From Vanilla planifolia (taxonomy: Eukaryota > Streptophyta > Magnoliopsida > Asparagales > Orchidaceae): a stretch of 64,000 bases of DNA. This document shows, piece by piece, positions 28,201 to 40,200 of the stretch (its first letter is position 1; each line of letters opens with the position of its first letter). A program made the position numbers and the translations under genes. The stretch lies in assembly GCA_023846275.1 (NCBI GenBank), contig CM043872.1, forward strand, positions 29,440,670 to 29,504,669, written 5' to 3'. The notes under the pieces were generated by a model that did no database searches, was not told the origin of the DNA, and saw only the letters and a list, made by a program, of their open reading frames with translations.

Positions 28201-31200
28201 GCTTCAATGTTTATTGGGAAACTTAAAATCCACAAATCTACGACATATCAAAGTCAATCAACAAAAAAGCATTTGTAAAAGCAGGTGTCCAACATTCAGC
28301 CAATCTTTCTTTGTAGAACATGGTATGATACGGATTAGAATTTCTTCAAAGGGGAGATTGTTGGGAATGTATGACAGTTTTCTTACTAATTGCTGGGTCT
28401 TATTATGCAAATGGCTTTTGCTGCCAAATAGATCAAGTTTTTAGCTTGATAAGCATTCATTTGGTAGTGTTTTTTGCTCAACATGGTAATCCAGTTTTAA
28501 GCAGATTGTTGCTCTCATGGTTATCACCGTGGGAGTAAGTGTATGGGTTAGAATGTGATTTAAGGGAAGATTGTTGGGAATGTCTTAGAATTGTCTTACA
28601 AATTGCTTGGCCTTGTTATGCAAGTGTTGTTTCCTGCCAAATAACTCGAGTTTTTTGCTTGATAAGTGTTCACATTGTGTAATGTATTTAGCCCAACATG
28701 GGATACCAATATACCAAGTGGTATTTGAAAGAATGATTCGATTAAGATGTAGTGTACAAGTAGTTTGTTACTCTCATGGTTCTTGCCAACTGTTGGAAAT
28801 AACATTAAATACTAAAAATTATACTACAAATAGTAGATAGTTTAAGGTGGAGTGTTGAAATTTGAATCCTTTGAGTTTTAGACAGTTTTAATTAAGAAAT
28901 AAATAAATAAATCTCTTGTATATATTATCTAAGTAGAGAAATTTAACTTCTATGTATAACAAGATAATTGTAATTAAGTATTTAACTTTTGTCATATAAA
29001 CTATATCAATCTAGCATTATAGTAGATGAAAAGATTATTATTTTCTTCATCAGATTTCACAACTAGTCATGGTACAAGAATCGACTGACTCAAAATTTTT
29101 TTTCACTATAGGAAGTTTTCATTCCCTTGCTTTTTGCTTGAGCAACAATGCACGTATCATTGCTTTGCTTTACTGTAGTGTATGTAAGATTGCTTCGCTA
29201 CCTTGTTTATCACCAATCAAGGCATGTGCATTTTGCGTTCAATTTTGTGTCCATTGACAACCTAAAAGCTTTTATTCCCAGAAATACAAGGTTTCATTCT
29301 TATTGTTTTTGGGAAGCTTTCATTCCTAGAGAGCTCAAGTACTTTTACACAAGGTACTACAGAACAGCAATGAGATAGATTGGTTTTGTTACTCACCAAT
29401 GTGGCCTTCTTCGATACTACTGACTGCACTTTCTTATGCCTTGTCATTGGGGTAACAAATGAAGAAATTTAATTTTTTTTCTCCATTGGATGACCTGATT
29501 ATCTCGGTTTTCCCAAGTAGTGCCAGAAAGGAAAGTAATGTTATCGTTTTTCTCAATTAGCGACAAAAACGAAAAGAAAAGGTTGCTATAGGGGAAAAAA
29601 ACTCTACCAACAACTTGAGGCAACCAAAGGTGAGGTTAAAGCTAGATTGGCAATGGTATCTTTTGAGGTTTCTACAATTTAAATCATCAATTGTATCTTA
29701 TTGATTTTTAGTCTGTTAATAATTGAATATGATTCACAATACATGGTTGAATGGTAGTAATTTTTGGAATTATACTAATTTATTTTACTAGTAGTTAAAA
29801 GGAGAAGCAAGATGGGTTACTTGACTAAAGCAAAAGTAATGTCTAAAGAAAACTCAATAGCATATAACACTTGGGAAGCCGAGACTTCTATTGTAATGAA
29901 GTGACTAATAAATTTTATAGAGCTCAAAAGTGGACAATTGTCTTGTTCATCATACATAAAACAAATTTGGGACATTGTAAAGGATGTGTATTCTGACTTT
30001 CACAAAGTTTTGAGATCCATTTTACTATTACAAATATTTGAAAATGTATCATATCTTTTATAAATTATTTTAACACTTTGGAAATTACAAGAGATAGTTT
30101 TGATAATATTCAGTGGAAATGTCTTAGTTATGAAGTTATATATAGCAAAATGTTGAGGAAGATTTGATTTATGATTTTTGACAAGAATTAAATAAATATC
30201 CTGATGAAGTTCTTGGGCATACTTTTGGCACAAAACCACTATCATCATTAAATGAAATCTTTGCTAAAGATGTAAAGAGAATAAAAAAAAGGTGATGTTC
30301 TCAGCATCTCAAAATATGGTTACAATTGTTAAGTCTCATAGATCAGCTTTAACATTTAATTTTGGTGAAGAGAATAATCCTAAAACACATACTAGGAAGG
30401 ATAAGAAGTTATGATCTAAGCATCACAATAAATCTTCACACAAAGAATAGATATTGAGAGATCCATGAAAGCAAGTTGATTAGAAACCACAAAGTCAATG
30501 AAAAAACAACGAAGCTATATATATGACAATACAACACAAGTCAAAAACCATTTACAATAGAGTACATGAATGTGCTTCATAAATTATTAGATTTTTGAAA
30601 AGTTACTCTAAGTGTTCAAACCTGTATTATCAACTTTGACTGCTCTTATAATTTAAAAATGTAAATCAAGGTTAATCTCATTTTTTTTATAAAGGCTTAA
30701 GTGATAAGTTGATTTTGGACATAGGTGCATTTGATAATCTAGCATAGTCAACAGTGGAGCTTTTGAATTATAAACCCTGTAAAGATGGTGAATAGGTCAA
30801 TGTGCAAGCTTGTAGAATGTGGAGATATGAAATATTTTGGTTTAAATTTTAATTCAGTACTTTATGTTCCAAATTTCAAGTATAATTTATTATCGGTACG
30901 CTATTCAAAGTATTAAATTGTTTTGTAACATTTTTTCCTTTGGTTGTAAATTATAAGATTTGTTTTTAGTGAAGACGATGGTAATGCTAAGGAGCAAAAT
31001 GGTGTTTACTATTTGTCCAATGTTGACTCTTTAACGTTATAATACATCATTATTTTTCTACTTTTCTTAAGCCTACAAATCATCAAAATCTTTTCATTTC
31101 ATTCATAGTATGTATGTGTTTGATCTAAAGCAGCAAATTTGAGAGCTCTTAGTTTGTTAAGTTTATTGATTATAATATTCATGTTTATTAGACATATCTA

Positions 31201-34200
31201 ATTAGAGAAAAATAAGAACTAGCATTATATTTAACCAATTTTATAAATTTATCAAAAATATTTACTTATCATCTATTCATACTCTTCGTACAAACAATAA
31301 AAGGATGTATTCCCTTGAAAAGCTATCTTAATAACTTGTAGAGCATGGTATATTTCATCAAAGATCATGTACCATAATCTTCTAGCAAACTATTATTGCA
31401 TAAAGAAAAAATTATCCTTATTTGTTAGTCATATGTCACGTTTTTTTAGGAGGAAGTTATTTTTACTTCAGCTTATCTTATTAATCATCTTCTATAAAAT
31501 GTTTTGTAGTATTTTACCTCTATTGTTGCACTAATTTCTACCTTCTTATCCTCTTCTATTCATAACTTTTAGTTTGTATTTTTGAATATTATACTTCTAT
31601 CTATATGCCTAACTTAATAAGGTTAAATTTTATTCCAAGACTTTAAGCATGTCTTTATTGGTTATTCACCAACATAAAATGGGTACAATGTTATTCTTCT
31701 ACTCGAAAACATTTGTTAGTTTTATTTGATATCTCATTCGATGAAAATCAAACATTTTATTTTCAAATTTCTCTCCAGACAGAGAACAGTAATGAGGAAG
31801 ACAAACATTGGGGTTTCTTTATTCCTATACCTATACTTGAGTCATATTAACCCAAGCCTTATCACTTAGGCCATAGGTCAAAGGGAAGTGTTTAATTTAG
31901 CAAATTTGCAAGCAATTTTGGTTTACTCCAAGTAATCAAAGGCTTTGATGGTACACCAAGATTCTGAACCATTGGCAGAACTTGTTATTATAGACTCAGA
32001 TGTGAAAAAATAAGAGTGTTTAGAGGATAATGGGAGAATGTATGACTTGAATCTCTCAAGTATAGTAAGAAAAAGAATAAGGATTTATACTGAGTTTTTA
32101 ATTTCAAACATTTAACATATTATAAGTGGTCAGATAATTTCAAGGCATTTATTATTGTAGTTGACAAGATTCAAGTGTCAAGAGATATTCATGAATCTCT
32201 TCAAGATACAAATCACAAGCAGGTTGTGTTAAAAGGAATGAAGCCACTCAATGTCAATGAGACTTAGGAGTTGGTAGAATTACACATAGAAAAGAAGGCA
32301 TTTGAAAACAAATAGGTATTCACAATCAAGTATAGATTGGATGACAAAGTGATTGATACAAAGCTATGTTGGTGGCTTAAAGTTTCACTCAGCCATAAAA
32401 TTGACTATGAAGAGTCATTTACTTTAGTTGCAATATAAAACTCCATCATAGTTTTGTTGCTTGTTATTGCAAACTTGGATCGGTGATTATCCCAACTAGA
32501 TGAAAGCTTTTTTTTGAATGACACTTTAGGAGAAAAGGTATATATAGAAGCTCTATTAGGATTTGGGTTTTAAGGAGGTCTAGCCAAGGTATATAAACTA
32601 AAAAGGTCCTTTTATGTTTTAAAATATTCTCCAACAACATGGTTTAACAATAATGAAATAGTTAAGTTATAAGCAAAAGAAAGCTTAATACACTTTATGC
32701 AAAAATATGTGAAAAGTAGAATGATCTAAGAAATCCAAACTATTTCTGAAGGATGAAAATTGCAAGAAACTGAATAGGAATATTCATCACACAAATGAAG
32801 TACAATTTGGATTTATTCAAAGAAACTAGTAAGCTTGAGTACAAGCCAATTGGAACACCCTTAAAATGAAACTAGAAGCAAAAAAAAATTAAGGAAAATG
32901 TACTAGTGAATTAGGATGGCTACCAATATCTAGTGGACAACTTATCTTTTTATTTCTTATAAGGCTAGGCATTTGCTTTTAATGTGATTGTTGTTAGTCA
33001 ATTTATGCATTCTTTCATAAGAAGCACTTGGATCTTGAGATATCTTAAGTCCTTGTAAAGGACTACTATTCAAGAAAACTAAAATGAGTGATGTATTTGG
33101 ATATCTAGACATAAATTGGATTGGAACTGTCGAGCATAGGAACTCTATCATTGGATATTTTATGAAGGTATGTTTAAATTTAATTACTTTGAGAAATAAA
33201 AGATAACCTGTAGTAGTCCATAGTAGCTCAAAAGCTGAGTATAAAGTTGTCGCACAAGAAAGATGTGAACTCATCTAGAACCAAACCTTGTTGATTGATT
33301 TGAAAATATTTTCAATCGATCCCATGAAGTTGTTCAGTGACTATCAATTACAATTAGTGTGGCCCACAAACCTGTTTAGTATGATAATTTGAAGCATGTA
33401 AGGATTGATTTGAATTTTATCAAAACTAAAATAAAAAGTAGAACTACTATATTATAATATATTCTTACTAAATCTCAATAAATAGTTATTCTTACAAATA
33501 GTTTGGTTAAACTAGTATTTCTATTAGCAAGTTAGGTATAATAGATATCTATTTAGTAATTTAAGGAAGAGTATTAGAAATAATATTTAAATCCTCAAAA
33601 TTATGTCATAAATATTTTCTAGCTATGATTATGTGTATTATTCTTCTTATATAACTCATATAAATCTAGCATTATTATAGGTGAGAAAATAAGATTATTT
33701 TCTTTATTTGATTTCACCATTATTCATTAGTTTTGTATCAGTTTAAGGCAAAGTTCAACGTGAGTGACTCCCATGATAGCCGCATGGTTGATTGAGCTAT
33801 ATTAATGTGCATGCACTTGATGGCATTTAATATTTTCCTTGGAGGGGAATGCATTGTTTTGTTATTCTAATATTGGAGGGAATGCTGAACATGAGAATTT
33901 GCATGTATAAGATATATAAAAAATTTGGTTTTCATATACTAGTGACAGATTTTATCTATTTTTTTAAGCTTTTAGTGTGATAATTGTTCATATAAGTGTG
34001 TTGTGCCCAACTTAAACCTCAAGTGTATTTTCTTTTGAGTAGTTTTATTAATTCTTTCAAATATATTAAGTTTCTCATATTGTCTCTTTTCCAAGTTTCT
34101 ATGGTTCATTTAGGTTTTTTTTAGAGGTGTCATTGAATTGTATTTTTCAAATTATGTTCTTTTTTTAAACTAATTGAAAATCTCCAAATCTAAAATTTAA

Positions 34201-37200
34201 TGAAATATTTAAATTGCTTCTAATATTGAAAAGTTAAAACTATTATAGGGTTTCTTAAATATATATTTCAAAGGCTATCAACGAATAACAATTATTTTTT
34301 CATCCATGCAGGCGAAAACATTCTGAATTGACTTCTGAACTTTCAACTCTTCTTCAGAAAGAGCAGAAGTTCTTATCTGAGGTACTAGTTTGTAACATTT
34401 GTCTTCCTTACCTTGTATTATACTAATTAGTAGTTTTGTTTTTAAGTTCTAAAGGCTTTTTATGTTCATGTATACGGTAATTTTTTTTATAATTTTTTTA
34501 AATAACTATTTAGAATGATGAGGTTATGAGACTAATAAATTTTCTTTTTTTTCCATACATTAAATATTTCTTATTTAGGATTTTTCTATTTCGTTCCAAA
34601 AATTTTGTCAAATCAGTATCCTTATCGTGCACCATGTTTCAATATATTGCTTATCAAATTATGAGTTGATCTCATTCAAATAGTCTTGGAACCTCCTTTG
34701 CTTGTTATGATATTGTCTACGAAATGTGACAAACCTAGGTTTTATGCATCCTGAGCTTCTCTTGATCTTCTTGTGATAATATCTCCCTTTTCATAAAAAA
34801 AAATTTATGTGTAGATGATTAAGGGAGACTTCTAGTTTGGCCTCAAAACTTGGAGTTTTATGGGTTTTGGATTGGATTTTGGTCAATCCTAACTGTTCTG
34901 GTTTTTTTATATGCCCAGATGTCATGCAGGTCGAATCCAGGTTTGAGTCACCCCAATTTCAATGCAGCTCATTAAAAAATATTATAATTAACTAGTTATG
35001 ACAACGACAGGTTCTTATCCCATTATGTGGGGTAGGCTGCATTAATCTTCTAAAGCTATTTTGTGATACACATTAACAACACAGTTAATTTCTTTAGCAT
35101 GTTATATCCTCATTGATATTATTTTTCTGTTTATCTCTTCCTCTATTCATAGGGGAATGTTTTTCAACTTGACCAGAGGAACATGCTTGATTAAAGTGTT
35201 AAAAATATAGTAAAAAAGAAACTCAAAATACCACATGAGAATTGTAATGAAGAATGCAAAAAGTCTAGTTCTTAACTTGATTGGATTGAGTAGACAGAGA
35301 GCTTGCAGCAAAATTTTTTTTGCACTATGTTGATTGGACTGCGTGATTATGAAGTTAAACCATCATTCGTTCTCATGAAGTAGATCATCTCATCAGATAT
35401 GATGTGGCATGCTGGCACTAAATAGATAGATGTGGATTTGATTTTGAAGGCCATATATTGGAATTGGTAAGGGATTCAAATTACAAATTTAAAGCACAGA
35501 TTTGTGGATAAATTTATATATATTCAAGAAGAATTAGAAAGGATTTATCTAGTTTTCTAAAATTTAGAGATTTTTTGTTTCTTTACACCAATTTGTGACA
35601 AAGTCCCTTCTATTAGAAGGGAGCTTAGGGAATGATCAAACATGGAAATCCAGCAGAGAGAAATTCCAGAAATTTGAGAAGCTTGGCATGATAGTTTGGG
35701 ATTTGTCGTGGAGAGGTTAGAATTTGACAAAAGAGAGGCCCTTGTGTATTCTAGGGCTAGCATTTCTTCAAATGGAGCCATAGCAAAGAAAGAGATATGT
35801 GAGAGGCCAAGTTCTATGCTAGGGCTTGGCTGGAGAGCTTGAAAGGGCAAGTAGTTTGTGACCGAGGCGAAGGGCTATTTGAGAATCCTTGGAGGTTAGA
35901 GTTATCTCTTGTATATAGAGAGTATCTTTCGTTAATAAAGTTTTTTTTAGTATTGCATGTGTTTTCTTGTGTTTCTATCTACATTGTGTTGTTTTCTAAC
36001 ATATTTTTTAATTTTTCGTGCTAGAAGAAAAAGGTTACTCTCCCCTAGTTTTCCTCTGTGTTACTTTGTCGATATGGAGCACCTTGTTTATTGTGTACAC
36101 CAGGTTGATTTCACTTTGCATTCCCAAGGCAGGGATACGGATCACAACTCACATATTCTATTATGGGCATTAGATGAAATCCGTTTAGTTTCAGCAGTTT
36201 GATTTCTAATTGATTTTTGTAACCATAACTATCTGATTGTTGGAAAGTTAAATGCTATTTTTATACAAATAAAACATCCTTAAACTCTATGTTATAAGAT
36301 TTGCAACTTATTGAGTGCTTGTCTAGGAAGAGCTCTTTTTAGGTGGGACCTGCTGACTAATATTAGCGGTAGTGGATTAATTAGATTTGTTAGTTGTAAA
36401 CCATTCTTTCTGTGATTTGGTTTCCCTTTTGACAGAGGAACAATTTCAGAATAACGTAAGCTCTGTTTTTTTTTTGGAGGAATTTGACATGCATACTTAT
36501 TTTAATGATCTTTTATCTACAGAACAATAGCTTTCTCACTTAAAGGAATCAATTTACTGATGTGGCTAGGGATGCTTCTCGTGAAGTAGTACTCTTTTGT
36601 TCCTAACGACATGCCTAAGTAATTTGACAAGATTTTCTCATAAAGGAATTTTATATATACTTTGCATGCTTATGTGACCACTTGAGGAAGACTAGTAAAG
36701 TAATGAAAAGGACAAGATGCAACAAATGCCAAGGAGTTAGAATGATATTCTTTTGGGGCCAATGTCTTATTATATGTAATGGTTTGTGAAAAACAGAGGA
36801 AACAAGAGCTGTTGAATATGACAAGGATGTGATTCCATATGGAGATGACAATGAGAAAAGTTTATCAGAGAAGAAGAATGGCAAGGTTCTTGCATTCCCG
36901 TATGAGCTGTGTTTAGCATGTTGTTTATGATGAAAGAGATCAACAACTGTGGGCGATTGGAGAGGGTAGGATCCACTGGAACTCAGTATCACATTTGTGT
37001 TTGGGTATGGTGATATTGTGTCTTGAGAATCAGGATTGTGGAACTTTTTTCAATTATTTTAGAAACTGGTGAACATAAAAAGATTCAATCTTGTTTTGGT
37101 TAGCTAATGTTATAGAAGTACATCGGATCAGTTGTGAAATTGGTTCCATATTATACCTGATCAAACCAGGTTAAAATTTTGCTTTTTCATCATTGATTAG

Positions 37201-40200
37201 ACTTCCAAAAAAGTCTAAGACTTCATCTTTGATAGGATTGATGATGCCAAACCTTATGGAGGCCAGCCATCTAAGGATCATGGATATGCCACCATATGAA
37301 TGGGCTGTTCTGTCGACAGGTGCTCAGAGATATGAAATCCTATGGGCATGCCTAGGAAAGTGTCAAACTTTACAATTTGATAAGTTAGAAACAAGAATTA
37401 AGCCTAGATTAACACAATCCATATCTAAAAGTCATGAAATAGACTTGTTCCATTGGAGATTCTATTTAATGTATTGAAAAACCACAGGATTAGAAAGTTG
37501 GAAAAGAAATCACCCGAATATGAAAAGATTGAAAAACGCCTTAGACTGTTGTTCAAATGAACATGGTTTCATTGAAAGAAACATTAAATAAGTGTCCAAA
37601 ACAAAACAAAAAGAGTAAATTATAGCCTAGACTATATTAATACTACTAAAAAGACCAAACCATCCTGTTAATGAACGCATTAGGGGAACCAACCTCATCT
37701 TGCCAGTAAGGCTATCACTGCTTGTGTGCGTGATATTCATGCAGGTGGGGTTTTCTAGTCAAACCTTAAATATGATACTTAACGACAAGAATTGATACTT
37801 TTGTTTGCATACTATTCAATTTCCCATACGTTGAAGTTTAAGGGACAGAATCTTAGTTTAACTTCACAAAAAAATATGATTGATTTACAATCCTTGGAAA
37901 GGCAGCAGTCAACATTTACTATCATACAATCAATTAGCAAATTATAAAATAAATGCATTTATGATAACTTGGTCATCTGACAATTGCTCTCTCTTTCTGT
38001 GTATAAATCTGCTACACATTCAGCCATGTGCCAACATGCGCCGTACTTGTTGAAGTCATAGCATTTTAGCATGCAATCCCAAGTTTGTAGCAGTGTTCAT
38101 ACTTTGATTTGGGATTCTGTTTTAATTTTGCTATATTTATTTGTTTTTCTTTGGCAGACTATCCCACACTTATGTTCAGAGCTTGCACAACTTCAGGATA
38201 CATATATTTTGCAGGGTGTGTTATTTTGCAGAAAATTCAAGGCCATCGATCATATATACTCGTGTTGTGGTCTTATAATCTGATATGTTTTTTTACTGCA
38301 TGTACAGGGGATTATGACTTAAAAGTTATGCGGCAAGAATGCTACATAAATCGGCAGAAAATGGTGTGCTTTCCTTTTGTAATTGCTGCAAATGTTATCC
38401 ATCATGTATTGTTTATACTATCTATTATAATAATTATGTATCGTATGAAAGTTTTTGTTTTTCTATATTATGTTATGAATAAGTATCCTTAGACGATTGT
38501 ACTGTCTGTTAGAATGTTAACGTATCATACAAAAGTTTTGAGATAATCCAAATGTAATATATGATTTGGTCAGTTGTATATACAAAAATGATCGTATTAT
38601 CCAATGTGTCTTATCATATAATCTAATAATTTTTTATTAATTAATTACTCTGATATTCTTTTGATATTCTCCTTTTGAATTAATTGTATTATCTGATAAG
38701 TAAAATTATAACATATGAAATTCTCAGGATTCCCATGCCTACTAACCGTACTTTTATACTTTTCTCTTTTGAAGCATTCAATTACGTATGCACACCCCTT
38801 GTGAACACATCTTATAGTCTGATCACTATATTGTATAGTCTGATTGCCACTAAGTGCCAGTAAAAACCTAGATCAAACAATTTGTTTCTTCAATTGTCCT
38901 CTTCACATACTGTTTGAAAAGAATTTCATACCGTACAATAAGTATAATTTTTTTAATTTTTTGTTTATTTTTCAAATCATATTGTATCATACTTAACTCA
39001 TGAGTCTCTATAGAGTTTTGTATTATTATTCTTATGTTGAATTATTAGTATGTCTTGGTGATATGCAGCTAATACAACTAAAGCTTATTAGATTATGTTT
39101 GTGTAGATGCCATGCAAATGTCTAATGAAATGCATGTTTTTATATATTGGCAATCTAATTGTGATATTTACACATGTTTTTAAAAATATAACTCATTAAT
39201 AGCTTGAGAACACATGTTTTATCTTCAACTTTGCTTGAAGCATTGGATATTGACCCCCTCCATCGAATAGGAAATACAAAATTTTGTATGGAATAGAGTT
39301 CTGGCATTTGATTAAAGGAAAGAAAACTACCAATGTTTCATATTACAAATATAAAAGGTAAAACTAAACCAAGTACAAGCTTCTATATAGAATATATAGT
39401 ATCCATGCCTAGACAATGTGGGGGTCCCAAGATATCGGAGTAGATGAGTTGGAGTGGCTGTTTATAAACAGAGTTGGAGTGAAGCAGCAAAAAATGGAGA
39501 TTACATCCTATTTGGTCAACAGACATTAGGGAGTTACTATTTGAAGTGAAGTAGGTGATACTAATGTACTACGAGTGCCAAAGATCATTGACAATGGTAA
39601 ACGAGATGGTCATGCCAGACCGAGGATGGAGTTAATCTGTTCAGATGAGCAGATGGAGAGTTGGAGTTATGTATTTTTTATGGAAAACAGTAAAAATCAC
39701 GATCAGGAGTACTCCAAAGGAGCTTTTTCTTCATCTGATAATCTTGAATGTGGGATGTAGTTCAATAAACATATTGTTCTTAGCGATTGACGGATCATAA
39801 ATTCTTAGTGATATTTAGAACATGAATATGATTAAGGAGAAACTATGATTCAAATTGCATAGAGAGGAGGAGCCCATACTCAGGATTTGCAAACATGTGT
39901 CATTTCTTTTTTGAACTTTCTCTAACATAGTTAAGGCAAGCTTAGTTTAAGATTTTAAGGGTTTGACAGATGTGATGTGAGATATTAGAATATGGGTACC
40001 ATGGATCGGAGGTAGGAGCAGCAAAGTATGTTGATGACTGTTGTCAAGAGGATTGATATGTAGTAAAATTATGTCGATGGCCAATGATAACAATTGACGT
40101 TTGAATGTTCTACTTATTTCAAAATTGACATATTATAGTACCTTGATTATGACATGGATCACATTCTTGATAACGAGCTCGACCAGATGTGTGGTACAAA

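Larger units (their letters stand above)
28853..33719 (+). mobile_element. Decayed full-length Ty1/copia retrotransposon (element B)
   Basis: Terminal repeats lie at 28853-29060 and 33572-33719, followed by a degenerate primer site tggtacaaga at 29070. Traces follow in canonical copia order: a UBN2-type gag (about 29820-30300; [17 protein letters not shown]), protease [12 protein letters not shown] at 30709-30744 with DSG changed to DIG, the VFIGYSPT and [14 protein letters not shown] linker at 31640-31760, reverse transcriptase MKAFFLND and [11 protein letters not shown] (32500-32650), and RNase H (33100-33500; IIGYF, SSKAEYK). All are interrupted by stops, so the element cannot be active. 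The layout resembles the Tnt1/Tork group, by inference. Confidence 0.8.
17104..34311 (+). other. 17.2-kb intron 6 of AUG3
   Basis: The donor follows the exon ending in HSDIHSLR (AG then gtattcc). The acceptor is tgcag before the exon that begins by completing the Arg codon and continues [17 protein letters not shown]. The intron is in phase 2 and joins two segments that are contiguous in the family. It is almost wholly retrotransposon debris: a copia with an antisense copia nested in it, gypsy LTR and integrase pieces, tandemly arranged copia LTR starts, and a second copia. Open stretches between these, for example 17160-17780 and 33730-34310, are AT-rich and show nothing recognisable. Confidence 0.85.

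Noticed and set aside
36651..37477. Minus-strand 113-codon and plus-strand 94-codon frames as genes inside AUG3 intron 7
   Set aside because: No recognisable domain, no supporting splice structure and no promoter; kept as unassigned intron sequence.
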